Assembly: GCA_012961655.1 (NCBI GenBank)
Contig: DTYX01000244.1
Location: 1 to 16,127 of the forward strand
Direction: 5' to 3'
Length of the DNA stretch: 16,127 nucleotides
DNA from: Candidatus Poribacteria bacterium
Lineage (GTDB): Bacteria > Poribacteria > WGA-4E > DTYX01
Shown piece by piece: positions 6,082 to 12,921 of the stretch. A model generated the notes under the pieces. That model was not told where the DNA came from, did no database searches, and saw only the letters and a list, made by a program, of their open reading frames with translations. The position numbers and the translations under genes were made by a program. Every line of letters begins with the position of its first letter. The first letter of the stretch is position 1.

Positions 6082-6280
6082 AAATGAACTGGAATTACAA
6101 GTATCTTTCGAAGCTATTGTGAAAGCGCGTAAAATACGTGAACGGTGCATGGAAGCAATACCTGAATCGGAGATGCGAAATGACGTGATAGAGGGTATTG
6201 ATATTCAGATTCGTAAAATTGAAGACGAGATCTTTGAATATCTGGCCAAACGTAAAGAGAGAAAATCAGCGGCTAATTAA
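6074..6280 (+). CDS. Small helical hypothetical protein
   Basis: A 68-residue, charged, mostly helical protein; residues 40-62 could form a coiled coil. It has no signal peptide and no metal motif. The start at 6074 is well supported by GGAGGTGA at 6060-6067 with six bases of spacing. It overlaps the end of the preceding open frame by eight bases, a typical arrangement for a paired small module such as a toxin-antitoxin unit, but no known family is recognised. It ends two bases before the membrane-anchored propeller gene, so the two may be co-transcribed. Confidence 0.6.
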   Translation: MIRNELELQVSFEAIVKARKIRERCMEAIPESEMRNDVIEGIDIQIRKIEDEIFEYLAKRKERKSAAN

Positions 6281-6282
6281 GA

Positions 6283-8121
6283 ATGAATACAATGAATCAA
6301 ACAGAAATCAACGACAAAACAAAAGATATCGAACTCACGAAAGCCTGGTATCAAGCGGCTGTGAGAACTGCTATTGTTGCAGGTGTATTTTCCCTGATTG
6401 TCTGTGGTTTGCTTTTGACAAATTACTTCCAGGGCAGGGTTTCAGACCCGTTGAATTCCAAGGAACTAAGTGAGTTGAAAGAAGCGCTCCTTCAAGAGCC
6501 GAGAAATGATTCAATCAAGGAGCAGATACGTGTGTTAGATTTGGAGCTCAGACAGGAATATTTCCGCCAACGCGAGTTTTCCAAATGGGGAAGCTATCTG
6601 CTCTTAGCTGGCATTGTGGTTTTTCTGATAGGTATCAAATTCGCCGCTGACTATCGAAAGAAGTTGCCAATACCCCAGGCAAAAGATGAACAAGGGCATG
6701 AAGCTCACGCTGCTACGATGGCTCGCTGGTCGATAGCCGCTCTTAGTTTGGTTCTGGGTAGCGCGGCTTTGGTTTTGGCAATAATTTCAGAAGTTGGTCC
6801 AACCGGTAAATTTCTGAAATTTGCTGAAAAGGTGACGGCTCTTACTTTGGAAGGCCGCGATTCAACTGTTGTTCCTGTTACGGCAGAAGCCGATTATCCT
6901 TCCCAGGAAGAAATTAACAAAAATTGGCCACGTTTTCGTGGTCCAGGAGGACTCGGAATATCCGCCTATACCAATGTCCCCTCTTCTTGGAATGGTGAGA
7001 CTGGGGCAGGAATTCTCTGGAAAACGCCGGTTCCGCTTCCAGGTGAGAACTCGCCGGTCGTGTGGAAGAATCGCGTTTTTCTGACAGGCGCGACTGAGCG
7101 TGAACGCGAGGTTTATTGCTTTGATGCGGATTCAGGAGAACTTTTGTGGCAGAGGGCGGTGGAAAATATCCCCAGCGGTCCTTTGGAAGCGCCTGAAGTG
7201 ATGGAAGACACGGGTTTCGCCGCGCCAACAGCGGTTACCGATGGACGGAGAGTTTACGTCATCTTTGCAAACGGAGACCTCGTCTGCTTCGATTTTGACG
7301 GTAATCGGATTTGGGCTAAGAATCTGGGGCTTCCTGAAAATGTATATGGCCATGCCTCTTCGCTCGCTATGTTCACTTCGTTCACCGACGACTTCGTCTT
7401 ACGGTACCGGAATCTACTTTTAGTTTTATTCGACCAGGGCGGCGCTGAGGATGACCTCTCTAAGCTGCTTGCCCTTGACGCTCTTTCCGGAAAAATCGTT
7501 TGGCAGACCCTTCGTTCAGTTCCGAATTCCTGGGCTTCGCCGATTGTCATCAACACTGGAACGCGCGCAGAAATCATCACCTGTGCTAATCCATGGGTAA
7601 TTGCTTATGAACCCACCACTGGAAAGGAACTTTGGCGGGCGAAGTGTTTGAGCGGAGACGTGGCGCCGTCGCCCGTTTACTCAAATGGAATGGTGTTTGC
7701 CACAAACGAATACGCCTATCTGGCGGCTATCCGGCCGGATGGAGAGGGCGATGTGACTGAGACTCATATTGCCTGGCGAGCCGAAGATGGTCTTCCTGAT
7801 ATCTGCAGTCCTCTGAGCAACGGCGAATTTGTCTTTTTACTGGCGTCGTATGGAATATTGACCTGCTACAACGCGCAGGATGGGAGCGTAGTTTGGGAAC
7901 AAGACCTCGAAGCGTCGTTCAAGTCTTCACCCAGTCTGGTGGGGGATAAAGTCTATCTGATGAGCGATGAAGGCGTCATGTTCATCGTCGCCGCAGAACG
8001 TGAGTTTAAAGAACTCAGTAGAGCTGAACTGGGCGAGGGTGTTCACACCTCCCCAGCTTTCATGGATGGACGCATCTACATCCGAGGTAAGAAAAATCTG
8101 TATTGTATCGGAAACAAATAG
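6283..8121 (+). CDS. Membrane-anchored PQQ-like beta-propeller protein
   Basis: A 612-residue protein. The N-terminal part has three likely transmembrane helices (about 25-48, 103-123, 148-169), the first two separated by a charged helical hairpin (55-100). Residues 213-610 form a PQQ-type WD-like propeller, opening with WPRFRGPGG (215-223), with repeated blades such as VYCFDADSGELLWQ, LLALDALSGKIVWQ, VIAYEPTTGKELW and LTCYNAQDGSVVWEQ. The fold is that of PQQ dehydrogenases and BamB-like proteins. I do not see the catalytic set of a PQQ alcohol dehydrogenase, so enzymatic activity is unproven. The propeller should lie outside the membrane. Residues 361-375 look like an insertion between normal blade strands (see 7363-7405). 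The start is ATG 6283; ATG 6292 is an alternative, and no clear ribosome site precedes either. Confidence 0.85.
   Translation: MNTMNQTEINDKTKDIELTKAWYQAAVRTAIVAGVFSLIVCGLLLTNYFQGRVSDPLNSKELSELKEALLQEPRNDSIKEQIRVLDLELRQEYFRQREFSKWGSYLLLAGIVVFLIGIKFAADYRKKLPIPQAKDEQGHEAHAATMARWSIAALSLVLGSAALVLAIISEVGPTGKFLKFAEKVTALTLEGRDSTVVPVTAEADYPSQEEINKNWPRFRGPGGLGISAYTNVPSSWNGETGAGILWKTPVPLPGENSPVVWKNRVFLTGATEREREVYCFDADSGELLWQRAVENIPSGPLEAPEVMEDTGFAAPTAVTDGRRVYVIFANGDLVCFDFDGNRIWAKNLGLPENVYGHASSLAMFTSFTDDFVLRYRNLLLVLFDQGGAEDDLSKLLALDALSGKIVWQTLRSVPNSWASPIVINTGTRAEIITCANPWVIAYEPTTGKELWRAKCLSGDVAPSPVYSNGMVFATNEYAYLAAIRPDGEGDVTETHIAWRAEDGLPDICSPLSNGEFVFLLASYGILTCYNAQDGSVVWEQDLEASFKSSPSLVGDKVYLMSDEGVMFIVAAEREFKELSRAELGEGVHTSPAFMDGRIYIRGKKNLYCIGNK
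7363..7405. repeat. Probable in-frame repeat insertion in propeller gene
   Basis: This stretch encodes LAMFTSFTDDFVLR within residues 361-374. It interrupts what would otherwise read as a continuous blade segment, HASS-L-Y-RNLLLVLFDQGG. The DNA contains two GTTCAC copies (7371-7376 and 7380-7385) and the palindrome GACGA/TCGTC (7387-7398). It is unlike the surrounding coding sequence and keeps the reading frame. Confidence 0.4.
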
Positions 8122-8122
8122 G

Positions 8123-8149
8123 GACCAGGTTTTTCGGAAAAACTCGGTC
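8123..8149 (+). terminator. Stem-loop directly after propeller stop codon
   Basis: GACC at 8123-8126 pairs with GGTC at 8146-8149, and GTTTTT at 8129-8134 pairs with AAAAAC at 8138-8143 around a CGG loop, with one mismatch and one G-T pair between the two stems. It starts one base after the TAG at 8119-8121. No T-run follows, so it may instead be a dispersed palindrome or a weak terminator. Confidence 0.4.
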
Positions 8150-8188
8150 TCTAAAAACATAAATAAAAGTGTTTCGAGATGAAACTCC

Positions 8189-8212
8189 GTAGGTCGATTT
8201 TCATAAATCGAC
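8189..8212. repeat. Short intergenic palindrome
   Basis: GTCGATTT at 8193-8200 pairs with AAATCGAC at 8205-8212 around a TCAT loop, preceded by GTAG. A second small stem, GTTTC/GAAAC, lies at 8171-8185. Both are in the 128-base gap between the two propeller genes, which holds no gene. Confidence 0.4.
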
Positions 8213-8249
8213 ATCTGTTAACGTTACATATTATACAGGAGAACATAAA

Positions 8250-9551
8250 TTGAAATCAAAGAAAGCAACATGGAAACTTATGCTGGCTATTCCGGCTTGC
8301 ATATATCTTCTGGCAACATTGCAAGCCATAAATATCCAAGCGTCGGACTGGTCTCAATGGCTAGGTACTGAACGCAACGGTTTGTCAAAGGAAACTGGTT
8401 TACTCAAAGAGTGGCCAGAAGGTGGGCCGAAACTCCTCTGGTCTGAGGACGGGTTTACTAGCGTAAACCACGTGGAAGGTATTGGAAGTGGTTTTTCATC
8501 GCCTTCCATTGCTAATGGCTCTTTATACATTACGGGAATGATAGATAACAACGAGATTCTCTCCGCTTATGATTTGGAGGGTAATCTAAAATGGAGGAAG
8601 GAATATGGAAAGGCTTTCAGTAAGTCATATCCGGATGCGCGTACTACTCCAACAGTTGACGGGAATTCCATTTATGTCATCAGCGGCACAGGTGACGTTG
8701 TCTGTTTTGATGCAACATCTGGCGATATAAAATGGTCGGTTAAGGCTTTCGATAAATTTGAGGGCAAGCACGGCAGTTGGGGCATTGCGGAATCGCCTCT
8801 CATTGTTGACGACAAAGTTATTTATACCCCTTGTGGTGAGAAAACTACAGTTGTAGCCCTTGATAAAAATACCGGTGAAACTGTATGGGCCAGCGAGAGC
8901 ATCAATGACAAAAGCGCCTATGTTTCTCCGATACTGGTAGAAAGAGGCGGCAAGAAACTGATTGTCGGTGTAACCGGAGACTATATTATCGGCGTTAACG
9001 CGGCAAACGGTAAGATAGAGTGGCAATTCAATTATAAAGAGACCTCTGAGAAGGGACGCGATATTAATGCGGTTTCCCCTATCTATCACAATGGGTATAT
9101 CTATGTCACCAGCGGATATGACCACGGCGGCGCGATGCTAAAATTGTCAGAGGATGGGACAAACGTCTCCCTCGCTTGGGTTGATTCGACCTTGGACACC
9201 CATCACGGCGGCGTTGTCCTGGTGGACGGTTATATCTACGGCGCCAACTGGATTAACAATGGTGAAGGCAATTGGGTCTGCCTTGATTGGAACAGTGGAA
9301 AAACCATGTATGAAAAGAAATGGCATAACAAAGGCTCTATCATCTATGCTGATGGGATGTTATACTGTTACGAGGAGAAAACTGGTAACTTGGGGTTAGT
9401 AAAGGCGTCGCCCGAAGATTTTACCGTTGTCAGTTCTTTCAAGATTAAGCAAGGAAAGGGACCGCACTGGGCGCATCCTGTAATCAGTGATGGGCGGCTT
9501 TATATCCGCCACGGCAACGTTTTGATGGTGTATGATATTAAAGCAAAATAG
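8250..9551 (+). CDS. Secreted PQQ-like beta-propeller protein
   Basis: A 433-residue protein with a Sec signal peptide (lysines at 2, 4 and 5, hydrophobic 10-26, cleavage after residue 26 or 31). The mature part opens with DWSQWLGTERNG (33-44), typical of PQQ-like propellers. Blades follow in order, e.g. VVCFDATSGDIKW, VVALDKNTGETVW, IIGVNAANGKIEWQF, WVCLDWNSGKTMYEKKW and a closing VLMVYDIKAK. It resembles the propeller domain at 6283-8121 but lacks the membrane part. No catalytic aspartate/calcium set is recognised. It may bind a cofactor or act as an assembly scaffold. The TTG at 8250 is supported by AGGAGA at 8237-8242; the next ATG (8280) would remove the positively charged start of the signal peptide. 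Confidence 0.85.
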   Translation: MKSKKATWKLMLAIPACIYLLATLQAINIQASDWSQWLGTERNGLSKETGLLKEWPEGGPKLLWSEDGFTSVNHVEGIGSGFSSPSIANGSLYITGMIDNNEILSAYDLEGNLKWRKEYGKAFSKSYPDARTTPTVDGNSIYVISGTGDVVCFDATSGDIKWSVKAFDKFEGKHGSWGIAESPLIVDDKVIYTPCGEKTTVVALDKNTGETVWASESINDKSAYVSPILVERGGKKLIVGVTGDYIIGVNAANGKIEWQFNYKETSEKGRDINAVSPIYHNGYIYVTSGYDHGGAMLKLSEDGTNVSLAWVDSTLDTHHGGVVLVDGYIYGANWINNGEGNWVCLDWNSGKTMYEKKWHNKGSIIYADGMLYCYEEKTGNLGLVKASPEDFTVVSSFKIKQGKGPHWAHPVISDGRLYIRHGNVLMVYDIKAK

Positions 9552-9564
9552 TGACTAAGATATC

Positions 9565-9625
9565 CACAGAAAGTAATGAGTGACGAGTGAATTTTCACTT
9601 TTCACTCATCACTTATCATTCTGTG
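9565..9625. repeat. Long imperfect hairpin between propeller and NuoEF genes
   Basis: CACAGAA near 9565 through GAGTGAA at 9585-9591 pairs imperfectly with TTCACTC (9601-9607) through TTCTGTG (9619-9625). The outer and inner seven-base blocks are perfect, with mismatches and a two-base length difference between. The 61-base palindrome fills most of the 131-base gap. It could terminate or attenuate transcription, but there is no T-run. It could also be a dispersed repeat. Confidence 0.55.
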
Positions 9626-9682
9626 TCTTCATAGCTCCTTATGGCTGCCGTTAGGAAAATCATTAGAATTAGCAATTTGAAA

Positions 9683-12127
9683 ATGACGGAAATAGATTTA
9701 TCATTCATAGACAAAATAGTAGAAAAAATCGGTCGAGGGCCCGAAGCTGTTATCCCGATATTGCAAGCGATTCAGGAGCATTATCGTTATCTTCCCGATG
9801 AGGTTTTGCAGCACGTGTGCGAAATTACCCAAATCACGCCGGCGCAAATTACGGGTGTCTCGACCTTCTATTCCCAGTTTCGGCATCAGCCAGTGGGAAA
9901 ACACATCATCAACGTTTGCCACGGAACCGCCTGCCACGTAAAAGGCGCCAGTTCAGTTGACGACGCGTTCCGACGCCATCTGGGCGTTTCTGGCGATGAT
10001 GACACCGACGCCGACGGCCTGTTTACTATTCAGAAGGTGGCTTGTTTAGGATGCTGTACCCTGGCTCCGGTAGTACAAATCGATTTAGTAACCTACGGAC
10101 ACTTAACTTCCGAGGTTGTTCCCAGAGTATTGCGCGATTTTCTCGAACTCCAAAAGCGCGATGCGCCACAGCAAAAGAGAGAATACGTCATTGGCAAACA
10201 GGGCGATTACGCGGAAATCCGCGTCGGACTCGGCTCCTGCTGCGTCGCCAGAGGCAGTGGCAAAGTATACGATGCCATGAGGCAAGCCTTAATCGACACC
10301 GGGGTTCAAGCTGTAGTAAAACGCGTTGGGTGCGTCGGCATGTGCCACCAAACGCCTCTTGTAGAAGTTGTTCCGCCAAATGGACCATCTTTTCTCTACG
10401 CCAGGGTACAATCAGCGGATGCGAAACAGATTGTCCTCCGCCACTTCAAACCGAAAGGCATGGCGCGCAAAATCAGCTATTCTGTCTCTAAAGCTCTCGA
10501 AAACATATTGACTGATGAAGCATGGGAGCCAGTCGCCCGCTACTCGATTGAAGTTCGCGACCCGCCTGTCGCCGCCTTTCTCGGCAGACAGAAACATATT
10601 GCCACTGAACATTCGGGACACATAAATCCGACCGACCTCGAAGAATATCTCCAACACGATGGTTTCAAAGCATTAAATCGGTGTGTCAATGAACTTACAC
10701 CGGAACAGTTAATTGAAGAGATTCAGAACAGCGGTTTGCGTGGCAGAGGAGGAGCCGGTTTTCCGACGGGTATGAAGTGGTCGATGGTGCGACAAGCATC
10801 GGAATTCGGAATTGAAAAGAGCGTGGTTTCGCATAGCGAGCCGATAGTCGGACAGGTAGATGGGATAAGCGCCGGAGAGAGACTATTAAAAAGTGAACTG
10901 AAATATGTCATCTGCAACGGCGATGAAGGCGACCCAGGCGCATTTATGGACCGCATGCTTCTGGAGTCTTACCCTTACCGAATCATAGAGGGAATTGCCA
11001 TTGCGGCTTATGCAGTCGGCGCTAACGAGGGGATTTTTTATATTCGCGCTGAATATCCACTCGCGTTACAACGTGTGAGAGAAGCTCTTAGTCGATGCGA
11101 AGAACAAGGATTTCTGGGAAATGATATCTTAGGCAGTGGCTTTAGCCTTCATCTCCGCATTATGGAAGGGGCAGGCGCATTTGTCTGTGGTGAGGAGAGT
11201 GCGCTTTTAGCGTCTATTGAAGGTAGACGCGGCATGCCCAAGTTACGTCCGCCCTATCCTGCGGAAAGCGGTCTCTATGGTAAACCGACTCTGGTCAATA
11301 ATGTCGAAACCTATGCGTTAGTTCCCTGGATTATCAGAAATGGCGCTGATGCGTTTGCCGCGCTCGGCACAGAGAAAAGCAAAGGTACTAAAGTATTCGC
11401 GCTCGCGGGCAAAATCGCCAGAGGCGGGCTTATCGAAGTGCCGATGGGCATCTCCATCAGAGAGATTGTCGAAGAGATTGGCGGAGGAGTCGGAAGTGAC
11501 AAACGTTTCAAAGCGGTCCAGGTCGGCGGTCCTTCAGGCGGATGTGTGCCCGCTGAACTGGCGCATACGCCGGTGGATTATGAAGCGCTGACTGCTGTGG
11601 GCGCTATTATGGGTTCCGGCGGATTAGTGGTTTTGGACGACTCTGACTGCATGGTTGAAATATCGCGTTATTTTCTGGAATTCACCCAGGACCAATCTTG
11701 CGGAAAATGCACATATTGCAGAATCGGTACCCGCCGCATGTTAGATATGCTGAATCGACTCTGCGAGGGACAAGGTAAAAAAGGCGACCTCGAGGAACTC
11801 GAACAGTTGGCGCTTACGGTGAAGCAAGGAAGCCTCTGTGGGCTTGGCAAGACCGCGCCCAACCCTGTTCTTTCCACGTTGAAGTATTTTCGCGATGAAT
11901 ATGAAGCGCATCTGGAAAAGCGTTGTCCCGCAGGCAAATGCAAAGCCCTTATCAGGTATTCTGTGACAGACTATTGTATCGGCTGTACTCTGTGCGCCCA
12001 ACACTGTCCAACCGAAGCTATCGCCATGACGCCGTATCAGAAGCATGAAATTGACGCGGACAGATGCCTTCGTTGTGGAACCTGCAAGGAAGTTTGTCCG
12101 GTTGATGCAATTATAGTCTGTAGTTGA
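9683..12127 (+). CDS. nuoF: NuoE-NuoF fusion with C-terminal two-[4Fe-4S] ferredoxin (NADH-oxidising subunit)
   Basis: An 814-residue fusion. Residues 1-155 are NuoE-like with a [2Fe-2S] site (C79-x4-C84, C121-x3-C125). Residues 165-255 are a second thioredoxin-like [2Fe-2S] domain (C186, C187, C217, C221), as at the front of HndC/HydB-type NuoF proteins. Residues 300-745 are the NuoF core: GRGGAGFPTG (354-363) and NGDEGDPGAF (412-421) for FMN/NADH, CGEESALLASIEGRRG (502-517), and C673/C676/C679 plus C719 for the N3-type [4Fe-4S] cluster. Two ferredoxin motifs follow at C765-C775 and C795-C805. NADH would reduce FMN and feed the cluster chain in the cytoplasm. This organisation is typical of soluble or bifurcating NADH modules. 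No hydrogenase or full complex I is visible here. About 25-30 extra residues lie between residues 371 and 405. The start at 9683 matches where NuoE proteins begin; the ATG at 9641 adds 14 basic residues. Confidence 0.92.
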   Translation: MTEIDLSFIDKIVEKIGRGPEAVIPILQAIQEHYRYLPDEVLQHVCEITQITPAQITGVSTFYSQFRHQPVGKHIINVCHGTACHVKGASSVDDAFRRHLGVSGDDDTDADGLFTIQKVACLGCCTLAPVVQIDLVTYGHLTSEVVPRVLRDFLELQKRDAPQQKREYVIGKQGDYAEIRVGLGSCCVARGSGKVYDAMRQALIDTGVQAVVKRVGCVGMCHQTPLVEVVPPNGPSFLYARVQSADAKQIVLRHFKPKGMARKISYSVSKALENILTDEAWEPVARYSIEVRDPPVAAFLGRQKHIATEHSGHINPTDLEEYLQHDGFKALNRCVNELTPEQLIEEIQNSGLRGRGGAGFPTGMKWSMVRQASEFGIEKSVVSHSEPIVGQVDGISAGERLLKSELKYVICNGDEGDPGAFMDRMLLESYPYRIIEGIAIAAYAVGANEGIFYIRAEYPLALQRVREALSRCEEQGFLGNDILGSGFSLHLRIMEGAGAFVCGEESALLASIEGRRGMPKLRPPYPAESGLYGKPTLVNNVETYALVPWIIRNGADAFAALGTEKSKGTKVFALAGKIARGGLIEVPMGISIREIVEEIGGGVGSDKRFKAVQVGGPSGGCVPAELAHTPVDYEALTAVGAIMGSGGLVVLDDSDCMVEISRYFLEFTQDQSCGKCTYCRIGTRRMLDMLNRLCEGQGKKGDLEELEQLALTVKQGSLCGLGKTAPNPVLSTLKYFRDEYEAHLEKRCPAGKCKALIRYSVTDYCIGCTLCAQHCPTEAIAMTPYQKHEIDADRCLRCGTCKEVCPVDAIIVCS

Positions 12128-12161
12128 GATGACGGCAATGAATGAAAAGGAGGAAATCTCA

Positions 12162-12917
12162 ATGTGTTCTAGACGTACCTTAGTTTGGTGTTCAATGGTT
12201 ATATTCATCATATCATCAACAAACGTTTTTGCGCAAAAATGGTATTCAGAAAACTTTGATGGTTTTAAAGTAGAAAAGATTGATGGACAGGAAAACTGGA
12301 TTTTTGAACCTATAGCTGGCGCTGGTCGTGTCAGTCCAGAAATCTCAAAGGATATTTTTCGCGGCAACAGCGGCAAAAGCCTGAAGGTAATTTCAAACAG
12401 TATGTGTTCCAAAAAATTTCCTGACCAGGGGAAACATAAAGGTATCCAGTATGTTTCATACTTTGCCAACGTGGAAGAACTTGGCGCTGATGCCGTGCTG
12501 CAAAACTACATCGGTGGGAATAACGTGAAATGGCAAGCAGCCGTGGTGTTTAATATGAAAGGCAACCTCAAAATCAGCGCTTTTGATGGCAAGAAAGGCA
12601 GTATGCAGGAAACGACTGTTTCATATACACTCAAAGAGTGGCATCATGTCCGCATAGTCATTAATTTTGACAAAGAAATCTACGACGTCTACCTTAATAA
12701 TGAGTTAGCAGCGGAAGATTTCACCTTTAGAGGCGCGGGACAAAATCCAAGCCTTGATTGGATAACTTTCGGTCTAAATCATCCAAAGGTTATAGTCGTC
12801 TACGTTGATGACCTTGAAGTTGGAGAAGGCGAGGGTGAACATACAGAAGTATCTCCTGTGGAGAAATCAGAAAATAAACTTTCTCTTACGTGGAGCAAAA
12901 TAAAAATCGGTTATTAG
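12162..12917 (+). CDS. Secreted LamG/concanavalin A-like protein
   Basis: A 251-residue protein with a signal peptide (RR at 4-5, hydrophobic 8-22, likely cleavage after V-F-A at 24). The body (26-220) reads as a beta-sandwich of the LamG/laminarinase-like type: WYSENFDGFKVEKIDGQENW, AVVFNMKGNLKISAFDG, EWHHVRIVINFDKEIYDVYL, and a closing VYVDDLEVG strand. These domains commonly bind carbohydrate; no catalytic residues are evident. AAAGGAGGA at 12146-12154 fixes the start at 12162; an ATG at 12129 adds 11 residues before the signal peptide. The last residues SENKLSLTWSKIKIGY share the tail motif seen at 3883-3933 and 16057-16107. It separates two redox genes that should act together, so it may be an insertion into that unit or a co-expressed outer partner. 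Confidence 0.75.
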   Translation: MCSRRTLVWCSMVIFIISSTNVFAQKWYSENFDGFKVEKIDGQENWIFEPIAGAGRVSPEISKDIFRGNSGKSLKVISNSMCSKKFPDQGKHKGIQYVSYFANVEELGADAVLQNYIGGNNVKWQAAVVFNMKGNLKISAFDGKKGSMQETTVSYTLKEWHHVRIVINFDKEIYDVYLNNELAAEDFTFRGAGQNPSLDWITFGLNHPKVIVVYVDDLEVGEGEGEHTEVSPVEKSENKLSLTWSKIKIGY

Positions 12918-12921
12918 TCTC

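Noticed and set aside
8250..9551. PQQ-dependent alcohol or glucose dehydrogenase
   Set aside because: The propeller repeats are present, but the catalytic aspartate/calcium set, the vicinal disulfide and a heme domain are not seen.
11741..12469. 242-codon minus-strand open frame across the NuoEF 3' end
   Set aside because: It is antisense to clear NuoF ferredoxin and LamG-like coding sequence. Its translation has no recognisable domain, and the plus strand explains the region fully.
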